This document shows positions 20,805 to 32,494 of a stretch of DNA of 64,000 nucleotides, in pieces. This stretch comes from Bedellia somnulentella (lineage: Eukaryota > Arthropoda > Insecta > Lepidoptera > Bedelliidae). Both the position numbers and the translations under genes were made by a program. The stretch is taken from the NCBI GenBank assembly GCA_963576735.1, contig OY755178.1, positions 18,848,001-18,912,000 on the forward strand, in the 5' to 3' direction. The notes below the pieces were generated by a model. That model was not told where the DNA came from, made no database searches, and saw nothing but the letters and a program-made list of their open reading frames with translations. Numbering within the stretch: position 1 is the first letter of the stretch; every line of letters begins with the position of its first letter.

Positions 20805-22043
20805 GTAGATCGATAACATCACATTTGTGTTCTCTCAGTTGTATTTTCGGTTTTTATTTGTAATACGCATAAAAACGAATAGAAAAAGCCTTTCACGTGT
20901 TAGTTGTAGCGTGATTCATATACACAAGTGTTATCCTAGGAATATATCGAGTGATAGTGATAATATTAGTGATTGAAAATTGTGACGGTTTAACGGACAA
21001 AAACATACATCATATGTTAGAAAAAACGCATCCAGTAACCAGTTCATTGGCGGAGTAAACCAGCTAAGTATCTTATGTACTTAATTCACATTTGATTACC
21101 TGCCAATTCAATAAAATTACATAGTTGTCAATCAAAAACACCACAACTCTATCGAGGTCATTGATCGCAACTACTAAGTTCTTAGTTCGAGAGACTTTCT
21201 ATCTGCAAACTTAATAATAAAACACGGGTTCCATTACCGTATTAATTTTCTTTTTTTCTTTTTGTTGGTGTTTTTGTTGCGTTTATTTGTTATGTTGTAA
21301 CTTTGTAATATTAAGATACAGAAAAAGTTTATCGCGTTTATCACTTAGCACATTCGTTAAGCAGTAATCTAGTTATAGTCGTCATAGTCGTTATATATAG
21401 TCTAGTTATAGTAATTATATCATTTATTGTGTCGCTTAGGTACTTGCCTGTATAAGTAAGTGTATTATTGAATAGCTATTTCGGAGCTTGTGTGAATAAT
21501 TGAAACATTTATTATTTAGCTATCTAAGTTATTAGTTCGCTATAGATTTTTTTACGGTATTTATATTTTAGTTTCATAAACAAAGACTTATATCGTAGAA
21601 TGGAATCAATAACAACTCGTAGGATGGCTGCTGAACAAAAGTATGAAAAACTCAAAAGAGAATTTAGTGATGCGGAGGATTTAAAAAATAGGCTTTTAGA
21701 AGAACGTGACGAAAACTGTATCACTATTCGTAATTTAAAATCAAAAAATAGTACTCTCGTTGAGAAAGTGGAGTTACTTCGGCAATCTTATGATGAAACT
21801 GCTTGGTGTCACCAGGGCTCTATTCAGGATATTTCCAGACATACACCAATATTGTAATTTGACTAAGAAAAGATGTGTGTTGCTGAGTTTCTTACGGGTT
21901 CTTCTCGCAACAATACACCTTCCGAATCCGAAGTAGAGTCAGTAGAGTAAGATTTAACTTATACGTAAGTTTGTGACGTTCAAAAAATAGAGAACAATTC
22001 TTTTTATTTTGAAATAAATATTTTTTATCTTTTTTTATCTTTT
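20805..22043 (+). mobile_element. Internally deleted CR1/Jockey-like LINE
   Basis: The right 190 bp (21,795-22,043) are nearly identical, inverted, to the 3' end of the LINE at 2,957-3,150, including the ATCTTT-type tail. The left part is a 5' UTR plus the start of ORF1. All the rest (most of ORF1 and nearly all of ORF2) is absent. The left border is a guess from a GC-rich start after a T-run. Confidence 0.75.
21600..21857 (+). CDS. Fused ORF1-start/ORF2-end peptide of the deleted LINE
   Basis: 87 residues. Residues 1-65 form a heptad-like, highly charged coiled coil (KYEKLKREFSDAEDLKNRLL; ENCITIRNLKSKN), as in the N-terminal trimerisation region of LINE ORF1 proteins. Residues 66-86 (DETAWCHQGSIQDISRHTPI) are the last residues of ORF2 of the LINE at 3,141-5,944, still in frame. 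The junction has short homology (TATGAT/GATGAAACT). It is open and ATG-initiated, but whether the peptide is made or acts on RNPs of full-length relatives is unknown. Confidence 0.6.
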   Translation: MESITTRRMAAEQKYEKLKREFSDAEDLKNRLLEERDENCITIRNLKSKNSTLVEKVELLRQSYDETAWCHQGSIQDISRHTPIL

Positions 22044-22319
22044 ATCATGTCCGATTTAAAGTGGCTCTCACACCTATAAGGTTGTCTGTGACCTCTTTAA
22101 ATGACTTTATTTAATAAATTTTCCTATGTTTTAGTCGCTGTAATTTTAAATTTAATTGGAAATTAAAAATTTTAATTGGATTTGTTGTTAAGGCGGAATG
22201 GCCGAAAATAAGGAAGAAAGCTACTTTCATATTTGTAGTTTTAACAAGGGCTGTAATCAAAATCACTACGAACCAGCCTAACTAAGGGTTATAATATTGA
22301 GAACGCATTTTTGAAAAAA

Positions 22320-22483
22320 TGAAAAAATGTGAATGTAAAGAGTTTCTTTGTTGCTTCTTCTCTTTACGAACACCTTCCGAAGCAACGGACTAATCATAAA
22401 TTTAAAGAATTTGACGTTCAAAAAATGTTAGTTGTTAACTTAATTTTGAAAAATAAACTTTTTGACTTTTGACTTTTGACACT
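22320..22483 (+). mobile_element. LINE 3' UTR fragment, related subfamily
   Basis: Blocks ACACCTTCCGAAG and TTTGACGTTCAAAAAATG match the 3' UTR of the 2.96-6.57 kb LINE, but the tail is (TTTTGAC)n. Confidence 0.55.
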
Positions 22484-22540
22484 ACCAATTAAAAATGGCA
22501 TTGTTAAAAATCTGTAGACAAAGCGCGAGAGGTTTGCCAG

Positions 22541-22614
22541 TATTGTACAATGTGGTAATCGATAGTCTCTGCCTACCCAACGGGAACTGAAGGTATGAGT
22601 ATATTTATGTATGT
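22541..22614 (+). mobile_element. RTE LINE 3' end fragment
   Basis: ATCGATAGTCTCTGCCTACC, then a CCCAACGGG hairpin, then GAGTATATTTATGTATG. Only the last ~70 bp are present. Confidence 0.7.
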
Positions 22615-22800
22615 AAAAATTCGGAACAGTAGATAAATCCCAAACTCTGTAACACTTTCGAAAAACCTGATAGATATGTATTTAAATTTAGAATTTTACA
22701 GAATCAGGCGTGTAATCCTCCGATGCCATGTTAGTTAAATACGATGATGTAAGATAATTATAGGAAGTTTGTTATTACTACTTGAATGATATATTTTGTA

Positions 22801-23053
22801 GCTGTGTAGTACCGGCTTAGAATAGCACTACCCCTTTTCTTCCGGTGGGTGTTCTTAAGAGGCGACTAACGGTATTGGGGGCTTTTAAGGGATTTTTGGG
22901 CGATGTGGTTGGAGACCCATCACCAACAACCTTTATTATACCATCTTTTCCCCACTCAACTTCCAAAAGTGGCTGAGAAATTTCTAATTTCTCAGCTCTG
23001 GCTACCCCTTTTAGGGATTTATAGCCGAGAGTATATGTATATGAGTATATGTA
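22801..23053 (+). mobile_element. SINE-A in copy A
   Basis: Head GCTGTGTAGTACCGGC, tail GCCGAGAGTATATGTAT. At the equivalent site in copy B (about 27,973) only GCTGTGTG remains, followed by tail-like sequence. Confidence 0.85.
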
Positions 23054-23221
23054 TTAAAATATCACTAATCCATCTTTCTGCGAGCATAGTACAAGGTTAC
23101 TATAGGTTTCGGGGTTTTTAATTGGTTCTTAGACTATGTGGCTCTCTACCTATCACGAACAATATTTTATTTTTGCTATTAGCAATATAGTGGTCGCTTA
23201 GAATAACAGCAGTTTATTTAT

Positions 23222-23990
23222 TTATTTATTTATTTGGCACACAAACAGTATTATGATATAGCATTGGTATACAAAATTTAAAAAATAATACAAATTCGGA
23301 CATAATACCAAAAAACTGTGTACACAGCATGATATTAAATAATCAGTTGAGATGACAACTTAAAAAATATATTAGTAAAGTTTTTTTTTTATTTTTTTTT
23401 TTGTTATTATTATTCATTAATTTACTAACATTAATTTAACTTACAAATAAAATGAAGACTATTTACAAAGGGAAAGGGGCTAGATTTTAACATAATAAGC
23501 ACAACATAAAAACAACATAAGTAATAAATTATGGAAAATTATGAAATGATTTTATATATCCTACTAACTATATCCTTTATTAAAGTCTCGCACTGCGGTG
23601 AGACATTTTATTTTGAACGTGCGTAGAGTGTGTTGATAGACGTCAGGAGCGTTTGTGTCTTTGTCTTTGAATAGGGAGTTGTACAGTTGACACATCCTAT
23701 TTAAGGGGTTATTTGCAATGACATTCGTTTTAGGTGTAGGCATAGCAAGGGGACGATGGTTTCTAAATGATTTACTGGGGATATTAAAGTTTATTCTGGA
23801 TATGATGCCAGTTGAAATTGAGCCATGTATTATTTTATATAAAGTGGTAAGGTCATGCATTTGCCTACGATTTAACAGATTGTCTAGATGAAAATGACTA
23901 CATCTGTCCTCGTATGAACTTAAACGCCGTCTCAAGCCAAATCGAGAACAAACATTACGAACGAAACGTTTCTGAATAGATTCAAGCTAT
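23222..23990 (-). mobile_element. 5'-truncated LINE inserted only in copy A
   Basis: Copy B has the empty site AGTTTATTTATTTGCTATG at about 28,455-28,473. Copy A has TTTATTTATTT on both sides of a 770-bp insert with a (AAAT)n tail on the minus strand. So the borders and direction are clear. Confidence 0.85.
23564..23979 (-). pseudogene. LINE ORF2 C-terminal fragment
   Basis: About 138 residues from the domain after the RT: SIQKRFVRNV, RLSSYEDRCSHFHLDNLLNR, RRQMHDLTTLYKIIHG, then RTFKIKCLTAVRDF and stop. The SYEDRC...LDxLxxRR...LYKI pattern is the common C-terminal signature of CR1/L2/Jockey-type ORF2. No RT core is present. Confidence 0.8.
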
Positions 23991-24648
23991 TTATTTGCTA
24001 TGATTTTGCTATTTTGCATAAAGTCGTGAGTATACTCGTAGGTGACTGAATAGTTGGTTTGTTTTTTTTTGTATAAATATATTTTAGCAGTAAGTAAATA
24101 TATAATTTATATAAAAACATATCTTCCTCAAGGTATATCTACTCACTTCGAGGCTGGGATTTTGACTAATTTTCTAACTAATTTCAACAGTTTTGCTGGA
24201 AATATCTGCAGCAGCCTGTTAATACGTTTTGTAATATATTTATATTCTTATGATCCGGAAAAAGGGTGTCCAGCATTTTGAATCGGCAATTATGTACTTC
24301 CAACCACTTTTGGAAGTTGTAGAGTAAAAATACTGATGGTAAGTGTCCAGCCACATTACTCACCAAATTTTTCGATCTTTGTCAACTCTTTCTCTGTGTA
24401 GGTTTATAAAGCATTACCCCATTTCTAGCCCCGGGTTTATGACACCCGGGGCATGAAATGGGTCAATGTTTTATGTGGTTTTAGGTATTTTAAGTGACTG
24501 TTGGGCGATTATTATAAACTAGCTTTTTGTCCGCGACTACATCCGCGTGGACTACATATTTTGCATCCGGTATACATCCAAAATACCAAAACACTATCTT
24601 AACTTCTGTTTTTTGTATTTATACGATCGGTGTAAAGGATATAAAAAA

Positions 24649-24685
24649 CATAAACGTAACATAAACGTTCACGCCGAATATATAT
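24649..24685 (-). mobile_element. 37-bp tRNA-SINE tail insertion
   Basis: CATAAACGTTCACGCCG is the reverse complement of the tRNA-SINE 3' end. It is bracketed by a perfect 13-bp direct repeat, AGGATATAAAAAA, at 24,636-24,648 and 24,686-24,698. Copy B (about 29,357) has that 13-mer once and no insert. So it is a real, extremely 5'-truncated insertion. Confidence 0.85.
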
Positions 24686-24700
24686 AGGATATAAAAAAGA

Positions 24701-24852
24701 TTGAGGCTTTTGAAGTGATTGTTGGGCGATGCAGTTAGAGACCTATTTGACTACCTTTTCTCCATTCAACTTCCAAAACTGGATAAAGAATTTCTATCTC
24801 TGAAGCTATGGCTACTCTTTTTTGGGATATATATATAGCCGTTAGTATATAC
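24701..24852 (+). mobile_element. Old SINE-A inside the Helitron-like element, copy A
   Basis: GGGCGATGCAGTTAGAGACC to GCCGTTAGTATATAC, strongly diverged. Also present at 29,371-29,528 and 43,140-43,310, so it inserted before the repeats spread. Confidence 0.65.
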
Positions 24853-25633
24853 TCATTATTGATTGATGGATGAATTTCATATATTCATTTTTGTAGTGGT
24901 TATAACAGTCAATCGCATCAAGATACAGAAATGTCAAAAAACTCTATATAATACCTTTTTTAATAGTTCATAAGAATCATGAAACAAACCATTTTGTACC
25001 GAGTTACTATGTTCAAAAATGAGAATATCTTTAGTAAGTAAGATGGACAGCAGTTTGGCGCTGCGGTGGTGGCCCGGTGCTACCCCCTATATTGACCGTT
25101 GGTGATTGTGTGAGAGTTAGTTTTGTAGTCGATCAGTCATAGATGGCAGTTCTAAAATTGGGTTATAAAGTAAAGTTTGTTGATATTTACAAATTAACTG
25201 ACCTGACAGACTTCGAACTGTCATAAAAGTTTAGTCTGAACCGAAGTATTTATAACAAAAGAAAAGAAGAACTCATACCGCGATGTAGAAAGCAACTACT
25301 CGCGCCATCTAGTATAAAATATATACATTAGTAACGATTTGATTTGGAAGGTTATGGTTTTTTTATGCTCCTGTGGGATCTCTTGCGAAATCCGGGATAA
25401 ATGATATCCTATATGTTGGCCAAGTGTATAAGCTACATTCATGCCAAATTTGATCAAGATCCGTCAGGTAGAATTAACGTGATGACCGGAAATACAGACA
25501 GACAGACAGACTTTTTTTTCAAAAAGCATATATTTGGTTTCAGTGTTGAAAATTAAACATATTCCACCGGTTTTTAAATTTTTTTTCTTCAATGTACAGT
25601 TTTGATCTCGGTACAGTCTTATTATAGTATAGA

Positions 25634-26211
25634 TTTTTTGTTAGACATACTCGTAGCAGCGGAATATTATCAAACGGCTACTCCGCAATGTAGAAAACAT
25701 CTGTGAACAACAGACAACTAATAAACCAATGATGTTCTCGAGTACTAACGTGTATCCCACGCCTTCGAGGAAATACTCTCACTACATACTTAATTAAATT
25801 ATTTTAAATCATAGTAGGTGTATTAAGTTCGTCAAATTATATATCTACAAATTAATCAACCTCATTCCATAATCTAAACGCCAATCTTAACCGAATATAA
25901 TTTCAAACTTAACTTAGTATCAGAGCAACATAGTCAATCTTCCGCCAAGTCGTCCCGAAGGATTAGCGTAAGTTATCGGAATGGCTGAAACAGACAGATA
26001 AACTCTGTAGCACTCCTGCTAGCCTGGTCGGCGTACACACTAGACGGATGACACTGCCAGACGTATGTTTAGCTTGAGTAGCATAAATTCAGTCATGGAG
26101 GTTTTCTCATCATATATCGCAAACCGTTGAAAATCTTGATTAAAAGCTGTACATATAATATTGGAAGAAGCAAAGTATGCTTCGGTTTGTTTGTAACATA
26201 ACAAACTGACA
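25634..26211. other. Duplicated unassigned DNA
   Basis: Matches 30,348-30,860 in copy B. No coding frame or motif. Confidence 0.5.
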
Positions 26212-26472
26212 CATACATGTATACATACATATACTCACTACTAGAATACCTAAAAGAGGTTGCTAGAGCTTCAGAATGATAATTCTTCAGCCACTTTTGG
26301 AAAATGAGTGAAGAAAAGATAGATGTAAAATAAGGGTTCTCGGTGACGGGTCTCCAACCGCATCGTCCCAAAATCACTAAAAAATCCCCAAAACCCTTAG
26401 TCGCCTCTTACGAACACCCGCTCGCGCCTTTTACGAAATAGGGTAGTGCTATCCTAAGCCAGCACTACACAG
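26212..26472 (-). mobile_element. SINE-A specific to copy A
   Basis: Tail (CATA)n at left, head reverse complement AAGCCAGCACTACACAG at right. Copy B lacks it here (it has a different SINE-A at 30,863), so it inserted after duplication. Confidence 0.8.
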
Positions 26473-27339
26473 AATAACAAACAGAGAATACTATTACATT
26501 ATATCCATGTTATTAAGATAATGTATTTCGTTCAATTTGAAGATTTTGAGTTTTTTAAATTAATTTACTTACATACATACATGGACGAAGTTAAGCGGGG
26601 TATTGGTTGTTGGTGATAGGTAGGTGCATTGTATTGTCAAAAATTGATTAAAAAGCTTAATTTTCCTGAGTCCTCGCTTGTTTATTGCCGGTTATTCAGA
26701 TTGAATGCCTGATTCTGTCGGTATGAAGTGTCAAATGATCACTAAAAAGTCGTAAGCGTTTGGTATTAAATCCTAAATGTATTCAGTTACAAAAAATAAT
26801 AGCAATGTTTTTTCTTACTTTCTTGTTGTATGCGTGTGTAATATTATGAGTACAATATTAAACAGTCCGTCTTCAAAAAAACTGTGCGCCAAAACTTACC
26901 GAAAAACGTGACTTGAAACCTTCACAACTGCTTTGAAGCCTTTTCTACAAAATAAACGAAGACTGTAAGACATTTCCATACAACATAAGCAGGTTCGTAA
27001 AATTTCGAGTTGACCGAACTTAGTTCCGGCCATACTTATTCTTTTGAGTACGTATTTCCTTTGTGTAACACAATGGGGTATCTCGACGCGGACATCTTAA
27101 CGAAAATGTTTTTGAAAACATTTGAGTATGAAAAAGCATTTTGCTATGTAAATGTTATGCAAATAAAAGGTTTTATTAGGGACAAACATATTTTTTTAAT
27201 TTCCGCCTTCATCGCTTACACAAAGAATTGATTTCCGGATGATTTCGTAATGGGAATATGTTTTGTGCGAAGTTGTGTATTGTAGAAACATTGGCCAATG
27301 CGGGTTTTGATTGTGAATTGTTATTTAAGTTTTACTTCT
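26473..27339. other. Duplicated unassigned DNA
   Basis: Matches about 31,140-31,970 in copy B. The 73-codon frame at 27,010 is broken by a one-base difference in B, so it is not conserved as coding. Confidence 0.5.
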
Positions 27340-27545
27340 GCTAGTAACCGTAAGAGCTCAGTGGGTAGTACACCGCTTATCGTGCTAATGGTATATCGAG
27401 GGTTCTAATTCCGGGTCAAGCCTACACCAATTTGTATTTTCTAAAGACATATGTGTGGTTAATTTATCATGGTTGTAAACGGGGAGGGAAAATATTGTGA
27501 GGAAAATTACATGGCATTGTACTTAGCCATGTATTATATAAATTT
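27340..27545 (+). mobile_element. tRNA-SINE, head half, copy A
   Basis: A-box-like GAGCTCAGTGGGTAG, B-box-like GGGTTCTAATTCCGGG, then ACACCAATTTG and AATTTATCATGG of the family body. The 3' half is missing. Paralogue at 31,970. Confidence 0.75.
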
Positions 27546-28126
27546 GGAATAATTCTTTGTCTAACAAGGTGGCCTGTGTAAATAATTATCCAAATAAAAA
27601 AAAACGAGTTGCAGTTTTTATTAAAGAATAAATAGCATTTTTTTAATATATAAAATAGAAAAAAAAACGCAACATCATGAGAAACATAGTTTTAGTTGTC
27701 AAATAAAAATAAATAGGCTTCCCTCCTTTGTAAGCATAGAGGCCCTGCCCCTTGTCAGTTAATTAGTGTCGGGAGCAAATACTGGCCGAACCGCTTTCAA
27801 CTGGTTAACGTCAGCTATATTGCCTCCGTAATAACACCCCAAGAAATGCTGAAATAAGGAGGTGGTTTGGATGGCGAGTGGCTATTTCGTGAATTACTAT
27901 TTCTCGTAGATTTTTAATTATGTAAGATAATTATAGGAAGTTTGTTATTACTACTTGAATGATATATTTTGTAGCTGTGTGATTTAGTTATAAAATATCA
28001 CTAATCCATATCTTTCTGCGAGCCTAGTACAAGTTTTCTATGGGTTTTGGGGCTTTTTAATTGGTTCTTGGGCTATGTGGCTGGAGACACATCACGAACA
28101 AGATTTTATTTTTGTTATTAGCAGTA

Positions 28127-28431
28127 AAATAAAAAAAAATTAAAAACATTTATTTCAAAGTAAAAAGATAAATCTTTGTTTTTTGGACGTCAAATTTCAA
28201 CTTAATACTAAGTTTGCTTCGGATTCGGAAGGTGTTTTGTTGAGACAAGAACCCGTAAGAAACTCATCAACACACATCTTTCTTTACGTCCATTACAATT
28301 TTGGTGTTAGCCCGGAAACATCCTGCACAGAGCCCCGATGACACCAAGCTACTTCATCATTAATGTAATTCATTAACATTGTAATAGGCTTTTGGACTAA
28401 GATTTCTTTTAACTACTGCTTTGAATTTAGT
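28127..28431 (-). mobile_element. CR1/Jockey-like LINE 3' fragment, copy B only
   Basis: Contains the C-terminal codons and 3' UTR of the 2.96-6.57 kb LINE family (TGACACCAAGCTACTTCATC; TTCGGATTCGGAAGGTG). Copy A is uninterrupted at this site (about 23,188), so it inserted after duplication. Confidence 0.8.
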
Positions 28432-28783
28432 ATAGTGGTCGCTTAGAATAACAGCAGTTTATTTATTTGCTATGATTTTGCTATTTTGCATAAAGTCGTG
28501 AGTATACTCGTAGGTGACTGAATATCTGGGTATCATGTGGTTGGTTTGTTTTTTTTTTTTGTAAAAAAATACTTTAGCAGCATGTGAATATATAATTTAT
28601 ATAAAAACATATCTTCCTCGAGGTATATCTACTCTCATTGAGCTGCTACTACTCTTTTTGCTGGGAATACCTGCAGCAGCCCGTTAATACGTTTTGTAAT
28701 ATATTTATATTCTTATGATCCGGAAAAAGGGTGTCCAGCATTTTGAATCGGTAATTATGTACTTCCAACCACGTTTGAAAGTT

Positions 28784-29022
28784 CCGTGTAGTGTCGGTTT
28801 AGAATAGCACTACTCCGTTTCTACTGATGGGTGTACGTAAGAGGCGACTAACGGTATTGGGGCTTTTAAGGGATTTTTGGGCGATGCGGCTGGAGACCCA
28901 TCACCTTTACTTTACCATCCTTTCCCCACTCAATTTTCCAAATGTGGCCGAGGAATTTCTAATTCCTTAGCTCTGGCTACCCCTTCTAGGGATTTATAGC
29001 CGTGAGTATATGTATGTATCTA
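28784..29022 (+). mobile_element. SINE-A specific to copy B
   Basis: Copy A reads ACTTTTGGAAGTTGTAG without interruption at about 24,303. In B an imperfect duplication (GTTTGAAAGTT / TTTTGGAAGTT) flanks the SINE. Confidence 0.88.
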
Positions 29023-29241
29023 TGTTTTGGAAGTTGTAGAGTAAAAATACTGATGGTAAGTGTCTGGCCACATTACTTACCAAATTTTTCGATCTTTGTC
29101 AACACTTTCTCTGTGTAGGGTAGGTTTTATAAAGCATTAACCCATTTCTAGCCCCGGGTTGATGACACCCGGGGCATGAAATGGGTTAACGTTTTATGTG
29201 GTTTTAGGTATTTTAAGTGACTGTTGGGCGATTATTATATA

Positions 29242-30347
29242 CTAGCTTTTTGCCCGCGACTACGTCCGCGTGGACTACATTTTTTGCATCCGGTATACAT
29301 CCAAAATACCAAAACACTATCTTCACTTCTGATTTTGTATTTATACGATCCGTGTAAAGGATATAAAAAACATTGAGGCTTTTTAAGTGATTGTTGGGCG
29401 ATGCAGTTGGAGACCCATTTGTCTACCTATTCTCCATTCAACTTCCAAAAGTAGATAAAGAATTTCTATCTCTGAAGCTATGTCTACTCTTTTTTGGGAT
29501 ATATATATATAGCCGTTAGTATATACTCATGATCGATTGATAGATGACTTTCATATATTCCTTTTTGTAGTGGTAATAACAGTCAATCGTATCAAGTTTG
29601 AAATTTCTAGATACGGAAATGTCAAAAATCTCTATACTAATGTGTACTTGACATTTCAACCCCTTAGGGGGTGAGTTTCAATAGCTTTTTAAATTGTTCA
29701 TAAGAATCATGAAGCAAACCATTTTGTATCGAGTTACTATGTTCAAAAATGAGAATATCTTTAGTTAGTAAGATGGACAGCAGTTTGGCGCTGCGGTGGT
29801 TTGGGACTGTTGGTGATTGTGTGAGAGTTTGTTTTGTAGTCGATCAGTCATAGATGGCAGTTCTAAAATTGGGTTATAAAGTAAAGTTTGTTGATATTAA
29901 CAAATTAACTGACCCGACAGACTTCGAACTGTCATAAAAGTTTAGTCTGAACCGAAGTATTTATAATAAAAGAAAAGAAGAACTCATAACGCGATGTAGA
30001 AAGCAACTACTCGCGCCATCTAGTATAAAATATATACATTAGTAACGATTTGATTTGGAAGGTTATGGTTTTTTTATGCTCCTGTGGGAACTCTTGCGAA
30101 ATCAGGGATAAATGGATAAATCCTATATGTTGGCCAGGTGTATAAGCTACATTTATGCCAAATTTGATCAAGATCCGTCAGGTAGAATTAACGTGATGAC
30201 CTGACATACAGACAGACAGACAGTTTTTTTTTTCAAAAAGCACATATTTGGTTTCAGTATCGAAAATTAAACATATTCCACCGGTTTTTATATTTTTTTT
30301 CTTCAATGTACAGTTTTGATCTCGGTACAGTCTTATTATAGTATAGA
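29242..30347 (-). mobile_element. Helitron-like non-autonomous element, copy B
   Basis: Paralogue of 24,519-25,633 with the same TC start and CTAG end. It lacks the 37-bp SINE insert of copy A. Confidence 0.55.
29371..29528 (+). mobile_element. Old SINE-A inside the Helitron-like element, copy B
   Basis: Paralogue of 24,701-24,852. Confidence 0.65.
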
Positions 30348-30862
30348 TAATATAGATTTTTTGTTAGACATAGCAGCGAAATATTATCAAACGGCTACTC
30401 CGCAATGTAGAAAACATCTGTGAACAAGAGACAACTAATAAACCAATGATGTTCTCGAGTACTAACGTGTCCCACGCCTTCGAGGAAATACTCTCACTAT
30501 ATACTTAATTAAATTATTTTAAATCATAGTAGGTGTATTAAGTTCGTCAAATTATATATCCGCAAATTAATCAACCTCATTCCACAATCTAAACGCCAAT
30601 CTTAACCGAATATAATTTCAAACTTAACTAAGTATCAGAGCAACATAGTCAATCTCCCGCCAAGTCGTCCCGAAGGATTAGCGTAAGTTATCGGAATGGC
30701 TGAAACAGACAGATAAACTCTGTAACACTCCTGCTAGCCTGGTAGGCGTACACACTAGCTAGACGAATGACACTGCCAGACGTATGTTTAGCTTGAGTAG
30801 CATAAATTCAGTCGTGGGGGTTTTCTTACCCTATATTGATAACCGTCGAAAATCTTATTATA

Positions 30863-31080
30863 GCTATACATACTTACGGCTATAAATTCCATAAAGGGGC
30901 AACCAGAGCTTCAGAGCTAGAAAGTCCTTAGGCACATTTGGAAGTTGATAGGGGAAAAAATGGTAGAAAAAAAGTTTCGTTAGTGATGGGACTCAAACCG
31001 CATCGCCCAAAAACCACTTAAAAACCCCAATACAGTCAGTCACCCCTTACGATGCCCATCCTGGGTAGGTAGAAAGGGCT
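30863..31080 (-). mobile_element. SINE-A specific to copy B
   Basis: CATACTTACGGCTATAAATT at left, GGGTAGGTAGAAAGGG at right; the head end is lost. Not at the same position as the copy A SINE at 26,212. Confidence 0.75.
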
Positions 31081-31969
31081 TTAAAAGCTGTATAATATAA
31101 AATTAGAAGACGCAACGTATGCTCCGTTTTGTTTGTTACTCATAACAAACTGATTGTCTCCATATTGTTAACATAGTGTATTTGGCGCAAATCGATATGA
31201 TAATTTAGAATTTTCATATTATTTCCCTGAGTCCTGGCTTGTTTGGTGCCGGTTATTTAGACTGGATGCCGGATTTTGTCTGTATGCGGTGTTGGATGAG
31301 TAAATATACCAACTATTTCATAACATTAAATAGATAAGTAAAATAATGTAACCAAAATAGTAGTAAGCGTTCAATACCTTAATATTCTTATTTTGGTATT
31401 AAATACTAAATGTATTTAGTTACAAAAAATATAGCAATATTTTTTCTTTTACTTTCTTGTTGTGTGCGTGTGTAATATTACAATAATAAACAGCCCGTCT
31501 TCAAAAAACTGTGCGCCAAAACTTAATACCGAAAAACGTGACGTGAAACCTTCACAACTGCTTTGAAGCCTTTTCTACAAAATAAACGAAGACTGTAAGA
31601 CATTTCCATACAACATAAGCAGGTTCGTAAAATTTCGAGTTGACCGAACTTAGTTCCGGCCATACTTATTCTTTTGAGTACGTATTCCTTTGTGTAACAC
31701 AATGGGGTATCTCGACGCTGACATCTTAACGAAAATGTTTTTGAAAACATTTGAGTATAAAAAAGCATTTTGCTATGTAAATGTTATGCAAATAAAAGGT
31801 TTTATTAGGGCCAAACATATTTTTTTAATTTCCGCCTTCATCGCTTACACAAAGAATTGATTTCCGGATGATTTCGTAATGGGAATATATTTTGTGCGAA
31901 GTTGTGTATTGTAGAAACATTGGCCAATGCGGGTTTTGATTGTGAATTGTTATTTAAGTTTTACTTCTG

Positions 31970-32170
31970 CTAGTAACCGTAAGAGCTCAGTGGGTAGTAC
32001 ACCGCTTATCGTGCTAATGGTATATCGAGGGTTCTAATTCCGGGTCAAACCTACACCAATTTGTTTTTTCTAAAGTCATATGTGGGGTTAATTTATCATG
32101 GTTGTAAACGGGGAGGGCAAATATTGTGAGGAAAATTACATGGCATTGTACTTAGCCATGTATTATATAA
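31970..32170 (+). mobile_element. tRNA-SINE, head half, copy B
   Basis: Paralogue of 27,340-27,545; GAGCTCAGTGGGTAG and GGGTTCTAATTCCGGG are intact. Confidence 0.75.
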
Positions 32171-32247
32171 ATTTGAAATAATTCTTTGTCTAACAAGGTG
32201 GCCTGTGTAAATAATTATTAAAATAAAAAAACGAGTTGCAGTTTTTA

Positions 32248-32494
32248 CATACATCCATACATATACTCACGGCTATAAATCCCTAGAAGGGGTAGCCAGA
32301 GCTAACGAATTAGAAATTCCTCAGCCACTTTTGGAAGTTCAGTGGGGAAAAGATGGTAAAATAAAGGTTGTTGGTGATGGGTCTCCAACCGCATCGCCCA
32401 CAAATCCCTTAAAAACCCCTAATACCGTTAGTCGCCTCTTACGTACACCCACCGAAAGAAAAGGGGTAGTGCTATTCTAAGTCGACACTACACA
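32248..32494 (-). mobile_element. SINE-A with perfect TSD, copy B only
   Basis: Flanked by GCAGTTTTTA at 32,238-32,247 and 32,495-32,504. Copy A has GCAGTTTTTA once (about 27,611) and no SINE. This fixes the element's exact ends: 5' TGTGTAGTGTCGAC and 3' (TATG)n. Confidence 0.93.

Larger units (their letters stand above)
24519..25633 (-). mobile_element. Helitron-like non-autonomous element, copy A
   Basis: On the minus strand it starts TCTATACTATAATAAGAC after an A and ends GCAGTCGCGG-type sequence ... AAAAAGCTAG followed by T. TC...CTAG inserted between A and T is the Helitron pattern. Internal (GACA)n near 25,496. A diverged SINE-A lies inside at 24,701. Paralogue at 29,242-30,347; a further partial one at 43,064. 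No coding sequence. Confidence 0.55.
22747..27919 (+). repeat. Tandem duplication, copy A
   Basis: Direct repeat partner of 27,920-32,803, both beginning ATGTAAGATAATTATAGG. High identity over long unique stretches (for example 26,900-27,900 against 31,500-32,240 and 32,500-32,803). Copy A alone has a SINE-A at 22,801 in full, a LINE at 23,222, a 37-bp tRNA-SINE piece at 24,649 and a SINE-A at 26,212. Confidence 0.9.

Noticed and set aside
27010..27231. 73-codon frame in copy A
   Set aside because: The paralogous stretch in copy B has a one-base change that breaks it, so it is not maintained.
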